From assembly GCA_028386065.3 (NCBI GenBank), contig JAKUCV010003198.1, forward strand, positions 7,398-71,397: a DNA stretch of 64,000 nucleotides. The letters are read 5' to 3'. This document shows positions 50,967 to 62,060 of this stretch, one piece after another (within the stretch, counting starts at the first letter, position 1; each line of letters opens with the position of its first letter). Position numbers and translations under genes: made by a program. The DNA is from Turnera subulata. Lineage: Eukaryota > Streptophyta > Magnoliopsida > Malpighiales > Passifloraceae. Below the pieces are notes generated by a model. That model had not been told where the DNA came from. It saw nothing but the letters and a program-made list of their open reading frames with translations, and searched no databases.

Positions 50967-52558
50967 GGTATAGGTGCTACATATATGGTTTTTGACAAAC
51001 CAAATCATTTTGTAAAATTAGTTAGAGCTGAATCTAGTGTGCCATATAAACCAGACACTTCACATAGGGTTTATAACAAATCATACAAGTTTGTGAAGAA
51101 TGCAACACCTAGCTCAAGCATGTCACAGAAACCAAATTTGGTTGTTAACAAACCAAATAGGATAAGGAAGTTCTTTAGACAGGATCTGGTTGTTGACAAA
51201 CCAGATTATAGAAAGCAACCATATCAATACCGAAGTAACACATATGGTTACACCCCTAGGAAGAATATGTATACACATTATCATGCACCTAACATTACAT
51301 ATCATTACTGTGGTAAGATTGGTCATGGCATTAGACCATCCAAGTTTAGAAAAAGAAATTGCCATGTGAAATATATGTGGGTTCCGATATGAACCAGATC
51401 TAACCCTGAATGACCCAAAGCTGTTTGGGTACTTAAAACTTGATTGTTTTGGCAGGTTGCTGGGGATGAATAGATACTAGACAGTGGGTGTTCAAGGCAT
51501 ATGACTGGTAAATCATCCATGTTCTCATCCCTAACTAAGAAGGGCCGAGGAAAGGTGACTTTTGGTGATAAATCTAAAGGTAAATCCTTGGTTTTGGTAA
51601 TATTGATTCTAACCCTTCTATTGAGAATGTCCTACTTATTGACAATCTTAAGTATAATCTGTTAAGTGTTAGCCAACTATATGATAGGGGTTATAAGGTA
51701 ACATTTGAAGCATCTAAGTGTTCAGTTAGCACGGGTGATGCAAAAGATATGGTTTTTACAAGAATCAGAAAAGGGAATATCTACTCTATATCTTTGAATG
51801 ATGTTTCTAACCATGGGCTTAAGTGTTTAAGTGCAAGAACAGAGACTCCTACACTATGGCATCAAAGGCTAGGACATGTTAACCTTGATCTCATCTCAAG
51901 GCTGTCCACAAAGGAGTTGGTAAAAGGACTATCCAAGCGGAAATATGAGAAAGAAATCACTTGTCGAGCATGTCAACTTGGGAAACAGCTTAAAAGTTCC
52001 TTTAAACCTAAGAACATTATCTCTACATCTAGACCACTTCAATTGTTGCATATTGACTTGTTTGGTCTCATAAGAACCGTGAGTCTCGGTGGTAAGAGTT
52101 ATGTTTTTGTGATTGTAGATGATTATTCAAGGTATACTTGGGTATTGTTTCTTGCTCAAAAAAATCATCCATGCTATGAGTTTGGTACTCTTATTAGGCG
52201 ATTACAAAATGAAAAAGGTTATAAGATTTCAAGAATAAGAAGTGATCATGGAGGAGAATTTGATAATCTTGTCTTCAAACACTTTTGTGAGCAAAGGGGC
52301 ATAGAACACATCTTTTAGACTCCTAGAACACCTCAACAAAATGGAGTTGTTAAAAGGAAGAATCGAACTGCAAGAAATGGCTAGAACTATGCTTGAAGAG
52401 CATAAGCTACCTGCACATTTCTGGGCAGAGGGTGTGAACACTGCGTGCTATATTTTAAATAGAGTATCCTTATATCCATTGATTGAAAAGACCCCTTATG
52501 AGATATGGTTTGATAAGAAACAAAGAAATGATTACTTTCGTGTTTTTGGGTCTAAGTG
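50967..52558 (+). pseudogene. E2 gag 3' end, protease and integrase, duplicate 2
   Basis: Collinear with 48032-49569 but with its own decay. The Trp of the protease WILDSG motif is TAG (about 51470), and a one-base loss lies near 51580. The integrase frame 51749-52318 is better preserved than in duplicate 1: it spans the zinc region, HIDLFGLIRT, VDDYSRYTW and RSDHGGEFDN without the frameshift seen there. It also retains 54 bases (50967-51020) of upstream gag that the hyccin insertion replaced in duplicate 1. Confidence 0.88.
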
Positions 52559-53021
52559 TGATATGGAAAAATATAGAGAGAAAATGGAAATTGTATTAAT
52601 CTCTCCAATTTGCCATTGGTTTGTACATAAGCAAGAATTTTATTTTTATCGAGCTAAAAACACTGTAGCATCTTTCTAAAGCTATCCTTGAGTTGGAAAC
52701 ACTTGGCCTCCAAGCTCTTTGATTTATGCCATGATTTAAGGAGCTGCCATGGCTTCTTGAGCAAGTCGTGCTTGGGAAGCTTGATGCCACGAGGTTCCCG
52801 CCTTGAGTTACCGTGGTGCTTCCTCAGGGAAGCCATAGGGAGGGTCTCTCCGAGGTAGTTTGGGATGGCGCTATATTGGGCTTCCGGTTTGGGTTTATGC
52901 GGGTGTAAGTAATGAACGATGTGGGCTAGTCACTATTCGGCCTCCTTTCATTGGGCCATCAATCTTTGCGGATCATGGACTCAAGGGTTTATCGGGTCTA
53001 CTAATATTTTGGGTCATATCA
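52559..53021 (-). repeat. F LTR, left copy in duplicate 2
   Basis: 463 bp, nearly identical to 49570-50031 and preceded by the same aagtg. Confidence 0.88.
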
Positions 53022-54099
53022 CTAGCCTCCTAAATGGTTGAATCTTGGTACAAGTTCAGGCATTTAAGTATTTATGGCCCTTTGGATTTTATCATATTTA
53101 GGGAATACGCTTTGAAGAATACTGCCTCGTTAAAAACCTTAACAGGAAAACCCAATGGGATAAAACCTAATGAGAAAAAAAGAGTGCAGTGTTAGGAAGG
53201 TTTTGAGGGTGCAATGGCCTATTCCTTCTTGTAAAATTTTCAGATGTTGGTGTGGGAAGAATCTTGATAAGCTTCGAACTGTCATGCTGAACAATGGGTC
53301 TTAACTCGGTATATGGCTCTCCGAACTGAAGTATATATACTCTATAAGTTGTAGTTTGGTTTCAGGTTCCTCTTTGGGAAGAGAGGAAGCCCTGGAGATT
53401 ACTCTGATTATTTTTTTCAATGCACATAGTATTGTGAGATACTACTAGAAGAGTAGCCTCTAGCAAGACTATGGATATCTTTGTGAGCGGCAGATGGGCC
53501 TCAGGTGCCCTTGACGTTGCTCCAACATTAGAATGGATGAGCATCTTTAAGACCTTTCTTTGGTACCCCAATAGGAGATGGGCATCATTGTGTCAACATG
53601 TTGTCTCCTTACATCCGATAGATGCCTTATCAAGAGATGGGTATTTGTTTATGGAGGGCCCATTTAAGAGAGGGGCGGCCTTTTGGGTACCAGGTGGCTA
53701 TCTGGCCTCCCTGATGAGGTGATCCTAAGATGGACATCTGTAAAAATATTGGTTCCCCTGAATGGTATTTGGGAAGACACTTCGTCATCTTTTGTGGGAT
53801 TCGAACTTTCTGCTTGAAACCTTTGGGAAGCTTTCTCATCACAAGCCCCCGGTACTTAGGATGACCGTTTGGGGTGTCCGAGCTTCCTGACATTAGATAT
53901 GGCCATGGGTTTCAAGTGAAAATATGACAGAGATCATTCTTCATGATCTTCTGGGAATCAGACGCCTTGTAGGAGTTTCTAGTGAGGATCTTCTCGGGGA
54001 GCAATCGTCGCCCTCTAGACTTCCTGCGAGTGTTGACTGCTCAGGACTTTGTTTACACATTGTGTGTGTGGTTCTATGGACCTTGCTATTTTACTTTTG

Positions 54100-54470
54100 G
54101 CCTTCGTTTCAAACCTTCTTAGGGTTTTGGTTTGGAACCCCTTTATAGGTGATATTTGTAGGGGCACCTCCTGGCCTTCTTTTTTGGGAACCTCCGTAAG
54201 GTCTTTTGTTTCGAACCACTGGAAGGGTTAACTTTATAGGGTGCCTTTTGGCCTTCATTTTAGGACCTCCGTAGGGTCTTAATTTGGAACCACCTTGTGG
54301 TTTATCTTCGCTGGGCACCTCCCGGCCTTTGTTTTTGGAACCTCCATGAGTCCTTGTTTTGAACCACTTGATGGGTTATCTTTGTGGGGTACCTCCCTGT
54401 TTTTGTTTTAGACTCTCAATTGGATCTTTGTTGGGAACCACTCCAAGGGTTATCTACATGTATAGACGCA
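54100..54470. repeat. Degenerate ~95 bp tandem repeats
   Basis: Alternating phrases ggaacca(c)...gggttatctt(t)g and gg(c/t)acctcc(c/t)gg, followed by cctccgta(g)ggtctt, recur about four to five times. Spacing is irregular because of small indels. Confidence 0.7.
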
Positions 54471-54836
54471 TCTAAGTTTAATTTAGCCTTGCATCTATTA
54501 GGGCATCTGAAGCCTTTGGGAGCCACTTGGGACATCATCTTGGTTTTCATCTTGAAGCAAGTTTATGGAGGCTTCCTGTCTCTTAGGTAAGCTTGAAAAT
54601 TAGCTTGAGTTCAAGGACACCAATTAGTGCGCTAGAGTTCCTAGGGCCTTCCGCATTTTCTGGCACGACTATGGGCCTTGCGGTGTATGGCGCCGAGGGG
54701 ACTGCTTTTAGCTTATGGTGTTTGTTCCCAAGCTTCATTCTTAGGCTTCCTTTTGATAGTAGCTCGCCATTACTCACTTTCAGATCATGCAGGTTATCAT
54801 CAGGTGGCTTTTGATGGTGCACACATGTTGGGCAAC

Positions 54837-55600
54837 ACAAGAGTGTGCAATACAATATGGGGCACCCCAACTCGTGATTGGGTACCTTTCGGACGCTGTA
54901 GTCTTACCGAAAGGATGGCCTTATGCGTGGGATTGCATCACAAGAATGTGAAATGCAATATTAGGTGTCTCAATGTCTGGTTGGGTACCCTTCGGACGCA
55001 GTAGCCTTACCAAAGGATGGACTTATGCGTGCGATTGCATCACAAGAGTGTGAAATGCAATATTAGGTGTCCCAATCTCTGGGTGGGTACCCTTCGGATG
55101 CTGTAGCCTTACCAAAGGATGGGCTTATGCGTGCGATTGTGTCACAAGAGTGTGAAGTGCAATATTAGGTGTCCCAATCTCTGGTTGGGTACCCTTCGGA
55201 TGCTGTAGCCTTACTAAAGGATGGGCTTATGCGTGCGATTGCATCACAAGAGTGTGAAGTGCAATATTAGGTGCCCCAATCTCTGGTTGGGTACCCTTTG
55301 GATGCTGTAGTCTTACCAAAAGATGGGCTTATGATTGCATCACAAGAGTGTGAAGTGCAATATTAGGTGCCCCAATCTCTGGTTACGTACCATTCGGACG
55401 CTGTAGCCTTACCGAAAGGATGGGCTTATGCGTGGGATTGCATCACAAGAGTGTGAAGTGCAATATTAGGTGCCCCAATCTCTGGTTGGGTACCCTTCGG
55501 ACGCTGTAGCCTTACCAAAGGATGGGCTTAGGCGTGCGATTGCATCACAAGAGTGTGAAGTGCAATATTAGGTGCCCGAATTTGTGATTGAGTTTCCCAT
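54837..55600. repeat. ~104 bp tandem repeat array, seven units
   Basis: Each unit has gggtacccttcgga(c/t)gctgt, then cttaccaaaggatgggctta, a gcgattgcatcacaagagtg segment, and ttaggtg(t/c)cc. The gggtac(c) anchor occurs at about 54880, 54984, 55086, 55190, 55287, 55385 and 55489. Individual units differ by substitutions and one short deletion (near 55328). Confidence 0.92.
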
Positions 55601-57439
55601 GTTGATGATTATGAGCCCCCTACCCTTGAAGGACCGCTGGCTGCTCCTTTTGGATATGCTTATTGTCCTTCCCTCTTATGAGGTTCTTTTGCGTGATAAG
55701 CATCTATTTTAGTATTTTTCCGCTTGGCATCCCAGAAGCTAGTTTTGGATACACTTTTGGGTTCTTCAAGTGAACCATTTATATGTAAAAGGGAAAACCA
55801 CAAAGCCATAACTAATGTGGTCTTCTCAAGGCACCTTCGATGGTTGTCTTTGTGCATTGGGTTCCATGCATACTGGTATCCGATTATTCAATTGTAGTGT
55901 ATAGTAGGGAAGGTTTCTTTTTTGTAGGTTGCATATCCAAGGAAGGATATCAGCAATCATGCACTGTTCCACTGGGCTGTGCTTCATTGTCAGCTTCCTT
56001 CCTTCGGGGATTATTTAGCTTGACGAGTCATTTTTTGTTTATTCTTGAGAGTTTCTCAACCCGCGGTTGTTCTCGGACCAGTTTTGTGTGCTTTGTTTTC
56101 AGCTGGATCATTTGTGATTAGGAGGGAAGACCAGGGAGCTATATCAAGTGTGGTTCCCTAGGAATCCTCACTTGCAGCCCGTGCATCAGTTTCCATGGAA
56201 CGTAGGAGTCAACAAGAGCTTATGTGTTGTTCGCTCTCCTCAGCTTGTGGGTGCACCCAGATTTGTATGGGATTTGTCCCTAGCGGAAGTTGGTTAGGAC
56301 TTCAAGAGGATTGAGGAGGATCGTCCCCCTTCGAACACATAGATTTTTGGAGAGTCCGGTTTTGGTAGCTCTCATTAAGGGCGGCTTTCTTGTGTTCATT
56401 CCTATGTGCTTGAACCATCCGGGGAGTAGCCTTCAAGGCTCATCAAGTGTTAATATGCAAGTCCTCAACAGAACTCAAGAAAGTGTATATGAATGTCCTA
56501 ATATCATATTTGTTGTGTTTCCTTGCCTCTATCAGAGGCCTTTGGATTTGATTGTGACTCGTCTTGGCGTTTGATGCCCTTGGCAACCATTTGGTTATGT
56601 TCAGGCAAGCGGGCACCATCCCAGCAAATGTACCTAGCTGCCCTGTCCATGAGTTGGTTGTTGTTGGTTTGGGGGAACCAGAAAGAGATTGGGAAGCTCT
56701 TCTCCCGACCCTTCATGTGACACTGGCATCTTAGCATTTTTATCATCCATTTGCAACATTTCTTTCTTAAGTTGGGGAGCATTGTTCTTGGGAATTTTTC
56801 GTCGCCATGTTGGACGTTGAACAGGTACTGATGTCCTTTTTAGGGGAAGCTCAAATCTGGAACCTCCGGGGGATCATCCCTACCATCTTTAGGAGAGAAG
56901 ATAAGGATCTACATTGGAGCCTGTCCAATCAGCTTTGTGTATATTCATAGAAGATGGGTACCATCATCGTACGCAATCATGCTTCTTAGGTAGTTTATAA
57001 CCATTGTATGGTTGGGATGTGAGTAACATACTGGATGGGATTCAAATTCTTCTCATGTGTGTCAAATATACGATCTGGGATTTCTTTGGAAGCTCTTCAA
57101 CTTCCTGCTCCAAGTCAAGGCTGAGAGCATCCCCAGCTTTAGGATCCTTCGGGTGGGACTTGGTCGAGCTTCTGCATTATGTGTGGGATTCGTCCAAGTA
57201 CTGCTTCAAGGTCCCTTCAAAGGTTCCGCTCAAGGTGTATCTTGAGGTGTCAGCTTCTCTGTAATGAGTGGCTCCAGAGAGTACAAATTTGTTCCGATTT
57301 TTGGCTCCTCCTCAAGGGGCCTTCGAAAAGATCAATCCATGAATTTGGTAACTTATGTGAGGTATCAAAGTATTTTGTCAAAAGCATCATTAGAAATGTT
57401 GTATAAAAGGGTTATTGAGTAATCTTATTGCATGATGAC

Positions 57440-59040
57440 TATATATATTTACAAATAATCAAATGATACAATGACAATAATTATAATCAATTGTTCTGGT
57501 TTCCGTGTAAACTTCACGTTGTATATGACGGAAATGGGAAGGAACCATTTAAACAACCCCATGACATATTTGATGAGCGAATTAGCATCATATTAGCATG
57601 TTGAGCAACATTGCTAACGGATAGCATGTTTAATAAGTAATACCAAGTAATCATGGTGTGATTGCACATACTATAGTAATAATTGTGATGTAATTGAACA
57701 TATTATAACGAATGTCACAAAATACAGTTACTGCATTTATCTTGATGCCATGGTGAGCTTGCATTCAATACATGAGGTATCAAAACATTACATCAAGGCT
57801 TCATTGACGATAATAAGTTTAGTAGTAGTCATGATAAAGGTCATATAGATGTGCATCGCCAAATATTTTTAACACACCCCCAAGAAAGCATAAACCAAGC
57901 TTAGCAAAGGTGCAATAATAAAATCCAGAAGCCATAATGTTAAGTAAGAAAATAGCAGGATCATCAATACTATCCTCAAGAGTAATCGAGTGGCCTCATT
58001 TTTGCAACCATAGACATTGCAATTGTCAACATGGCACATGGAATAATCAAACAATAGAATGATAATAATTATACTCAGTGATTAAAATATGCCTGACATA
58101 AAAGATGGGATCATTTAAATGTTTCTCATGGTCGTTTTGTGGTATAATTGGAACCATAGTAGCTTACCAAATACTAAGCAAATTGACAAGTAATCGTTAA
58201 ATGAACCACCGATTAATCATGGGAAAATTGAGCATGTCATAAGAGTGTGAATATATGAAGGCATGTGCTGCATATTTTGGAGGCATGATGACTCAGGCGA
58301 ATTTGTTGGATTTGAGCCGTTGTCATTGAAATGTTGTCTCTTCGTTAGGAGGCTTCGGGTTGCTACTCCAAGGTCTACCAACCAGGTACCTCCGGATTTG
58401 CAGTGATTTTTCTTAGAGGTACCACACATATTGTATCAAAGATACTATGATAATTTCAATAGTATTCACATATCACTGATAAAAATCATATAGGCATGCA
58501 TGGTCATGGTCACATACCACGGAGACATCAAATGAGCTTACCAAAACTGCAATGATTATAACTAAATGCCATAACAAGTGCGGAAATAACATATCTTTAT
58601 TGGAAACACTATATAGTAATCAAGTAGTCTAAATTACTACTGTATAGTGATGATATATATATTGCAATTGCCAACCAGAACATATGGAACGTGGGACAAT
58701 TAGGCAATATAATGTCAGCAATCAAGCCACGATTCTTACGTTGTGTGCGCCATGTACAATGGGAATAACAATACTTAAGTAATCTCATTTATGTGACTAC
58801 AGACAACGAGCACATGGAAAAGTCAGGCAATTAAAATGATGGTGATTATAATTATACCATGCAGTTAGAATATATGTCATACGAAATAATGGGCAGGAAC
58901 CAATTAACTATTTTCCACGACAAGGATCATAGCATCGTATGTGAGAAATAAATATGAGTCTAGTGAGACATGCTAAATAAAATAATACCAATTAAACATG
59001 ATTAATTGAGCACGTTATAATATAAGTGTGGTAATAGAAA
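57440..59040. repeat. AT-rich section with three diverged ~600-750 bp repeats
   Basis: A block with aatgat(a/g)...ataattata(a/c)...ggaaggaacca or gggatcatt and later taataccaa-type phrases recurs near 57450, 58040 and 58820. No coding potential was seen. Confidence 0.45.
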
Positions 59041-60654
59041 TACTGATTTTGGGCCACTGTTAGTTGAAACAGTGGGATTATTTAAGGGCTTTGGCCCAGT
59101 GAGGTTGGGGATTAATTTTGCGCTACTGATTGCACAGTTCAACCAACCCCCATTTTTTTTCCTCTGTTTTCTTTTCTTTTCTTCAAGCGTTTTCTGCTTT
59201 CACCAGTCTCCTTCTACCACTGCTACAAACTCTAGCAAAGCGGTGGTTGAGTTTTAGCTTCTGATGATGACAGGTGAGAATCGCGACGGCTCCTACACAC
59301 CATGGCTGGCTGCCCCCATGCGAGATGGATGGCTCATACATAATCTGAGGTGGTCGTCGGTGTTTGAAGGCTCAAGTTTAGCCTAGTTTAACTCCGGAGA
59401 TGGCAGCAAAGCCGTGATCCTGTCAAATCTCATCCAATATAGGCAGATTCTCCTGGTTTGATGGTAATTGCTAACTTGATGGCGATTGAAGACGAAGATG
59501 GTAGCTGAAGTCTTGGCTAAACCACAGGTTCGTGAAACCCACATCTAACGATGACTCCAGCAAAGAAGCATGCCTCGTTCTCTACTAGATCTGGTTTCAG
59601 TGACTCTACATCAGGGTGGTACCCTCGATTTGGCATCGATACCCTGTTTTTGTAGGTGGTACCCTCTTTTTATGGGTACGGTGGCCGTTACTGTAGTCTT
59701 CTCGCCCCGACAGCATGCCTCTTCCGGGCGTCCAGGAGTATGGGCATGTGAGGATTGCCTCTGTAGGGGTGGCATCATTGGGAGGTTCCTCAGTGGCCTC
59801 ACCATGGAATTGAGGATCCTCAAAGGTTCCCGATTCATGGCTCCAGCAACCCGATAGGCCCTTTTCCCTCAAGGCTCTCACGCATAGTCAAGGCAGGTAG
59901 AAACCCTTATCAAACCGGGTTGTTTGTTGGGCTGCTGTGAACAACCATCCTTGGTTGGAACTCGGCGGTAATGTCACGATCTGGCTAGATGGTAGTCCAA
60001 CAAGGCCGTGTCGGTGGAAGGCGGTGGTCACCAGGTCATGTCCTGGCCACGGGAAGCACTCGGGTTCCATTTTCCTGGTTGGTTCCCGGTAGCTTCCCTT
60101 TGTTTTCTTTAATTGTGTTGATTATTGGTTGTTGATATCGTGGTTTTTGCTAAACCCAACTCTGATAGTGTTATTCTTCTTGGCAGTGCGAGCATCCTCG
60201 ATGGTGGTCGGAAAAATTAGCACATGGTTGCTTGGAGCTTGCAGCACCAACTGGCCATACATGGTGCTTGGATTCAACTCTTCTTGTTAGTTTGTATCTA
60301 ACTCTTCCATTTTAATCCTTGTTGTATGAATTCAGAGGCTTAGATTGCGTGGATCTCACAGATCCTGTTGTTTTCATGCTTGATTTTTTGTTGATGCACT
60401 CGACTTGTTGATGGAATCGAACTTGTTGATGCGTGCTTTTCATCGATGGATTGTTAAATTCGGTTTGCTGTTTCGTGCATGACTCTACATGAGCTTCGTT
60501 GTTGCTTGATTTGTTTGATCTACCATATCTTGCTGTTTTGCAATTGTTTTTGCTCATCAATATCTGCATCTATATCTACATATGTATCTGCATCTCCATC
60601 TCCATTGAAAGGATTGCATCTCCATCAAAAGGATCTCGTGGGGAACCTCTCGGG

Positions 60655-60674
60655 CTCCCACTGTGGTCGCCAAC
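60655..60674 (-). other. Primer-binding site of element F
   Basis: On the minus strand gTTGGCGACCACAGTGGGAG directly follows the right LTR. It resembles the TTGGCGCCGTCTGTGGGA site of plant Athila/Tat elements, with differences in the middle. Confidence 0.6.
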
Positions 60675-61403
60675 TGATATGGAAAAATATGGAATAAAGC
60701 CTTTATTCATCCTTGTATTAGACCTCAAAGTTGAAAGTCATCCCTATATTAGAATTTGGTTTGTTTTCATCCCCCTATTTGTGGATTTTGGCTTATTTTC
60801 ATCCTTGTGTTTACCTTTTTGGCCTATTTTGAGGGATGAAAACAAGCCAAAATTCTCGAACAAAGCGATGCAAATAGGCCAAAACTAATGCGAGGATGAT
60901 TTTCAACTTTAAGGTCTAACACAGGGATGAAAAAAGGCTTTAATCCGGAAAAATATAGAGAGAAAATGGAAGTTGTATTAATTTCTCCAATTTGCCATTG
61001 GTTTGTACATAAGCAAGGATTTTATTTTTATAAAGCTAAAAACACTGTAGCGTCATTCTAAAGCTATCCTTGAGTTGGAAACACTTGGCCTCCAAGTTCC
61101 TTGATTTATGCCATGATTTAAGGAGCTGCCATGGCTTCTTGAGCAAGTCGTGCTTGGGAAGTTGGATGCCACGAGGTTCCCGCCTTGAGCTGCCGTGGTC
61201 CTTCCTAGGGGAAGCCATAGGGAGGGTCCCTCCGAGGTAGTTTGGGATGGCACTATATTGGGCTTCCGATTTGGGTTTATGCAGGTGTAAGTAATGAACG
61301 ATGTGGGCTAGTCACTGTTCGGCCTCCTTTCATTGGGCCATCAATCTTTGCGGATCACGGACTCAAGGGTTTATCGGGTCTACTAATATTTTGAGTCATA
61401 TCA
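60675..61403 (-). repeat. F 5' LTR (right copy), interrupted by a MITE
   Basis: 729 bp, from tgatatgg to gagtcatatca. Without the 256 bp MITE and its 10 bp duplication it is about 463 bp, as in the left copies. The ends form the inverted pair TGATATG/CATATCA. Confidence 0.88.
60691..60946. mobile_element. Fold-back MITE, Mutator-like
   Basis: 256 bp, ggaataaagcc...ggctttaatcc, flanked by a perfect 10 bp duplication ggaaaaatat (60681-60690 and 60947-60956). The two halves are near-complementary along most of their length (attagacctcaaagttgaaa against tttcaactttaaggtctaa), so the whole element can fold into one long hairpin. A 9-10 bp duplication with long inverted repeats suggests the Mutator superfamily. 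Confidence 0.9.
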
Positions 61404-62060
61404 AGGTGTTACATTCTTAATAGTAAGGGCAATCTGAATAAATTTTATGCTAAATCTGATGTTGGTGTGTTTCTTGGGTACTCTCTGAATCGCAAAGCTT
61501 ATCGTATCTTTAATAAGCGAACTCTCGTTGTTGAAGAAACCATACATGTTATTTTTAATGAGATTGACCCGTATAGTGCAAGTGATGATGAAGATGTAGA
61601 GTTTGCAACGGAAGATCAACCACATGTCACACCATGTCAATCTGGAGAACAAGAGGAGGAACTTCTTGAATTGATTCAACCACAATTACCTCCTCAGGAA
61701 CCAGATGTGCTACCACGCATGGTTGGTGAAAAACCAAATGTGGCAGAACAAGGATCAACTTCACAACACACTCTTGGTGATATTGGAGTGCCTAAAGGGC
61801 ATTCAATTGAGGACATTCTTGGTGACATCACAAGAGGAGTAACTACAAGATCCTCATTGCGCAATGTTAACTCACATCTTGCCTTCCTATCACAAATGGA
61901 ACCCAAAAATGCAAAAGAGGAAATCTTTGATGAAAATTGGATCATGGCCATGCAAGAAATGCTAAACCGACTCAAATGAGGTGATCTCTAGACGTGTGAA
62001 TCAACCTGATGACTTCTTTACAAAACCACTCAAGGAGGATCATTTCATCAAAATCAGGCT
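61404..62060 (+). pseudogene. E2 pol continuation, RT deleted
   Basis: The Copia frame resumes after the F insertion (VTFLN-like, then VGVFLGYSLNRKAYRIFN and VVEETIHVIFNEIDP). It continues open through the acidic linker to NWIMAMQEMLNRLK (TGA at about 61977). The next bases read RRVNQPDDFFTKPLKEDHF, the end of RNase H, so RT and most of RNase H are deleted at one junction. It is homologous to 43970-44520 of E1. Confidence 0.88.

Larger units (their letters stand above)
53022..60674 (-). other. F internal region
   Basis: About 7.6 kb without a recognisable retroviral domain on either strand. It contains degenerate ~95 bp repeats (54100-54470), a ~104 bp tandem array (54837-55600), an AT-rich section with three diverged repeats (57420-59040) and a more GC-balanced end near the primer site. 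ORFs of up to about 129 codons exist, none with familiar motifs. Confidence 0.7.
49570..61403 (-). mobile_element. Large minus-strand LTR element (F) without recognisable genes
   Basis: LTRs start tgatatgg and end atca or catatca. The outer target duplication is aagtg (49565-49569) and aggtg (61404-61408), one mismatch. On the minus strand TTGGCGACCACAGTGGGAG follows the right LTR, resembling the primer site of Athila/Tat-type Gypsy elements. aggggg-ctag precedes the left LTR as polypurine tract. The internal region shows no gag or pol, so it behaves like a LARD. A partial tandem duplication adds a second left LTR at 52559-53021. Confidence 0.82.

Noticed and set aside
54837..55600. Possible CRISPR-like array
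   Set aside because: Whole 104 bp units repeat with no unique spacers, in a plant retroelement.
59570..59881. Overlapping ORFs of 75-95 codons on both strands in element F
   Set aside because: No recognisable motif, mutual overlap and no conserved partner; left unannotated.
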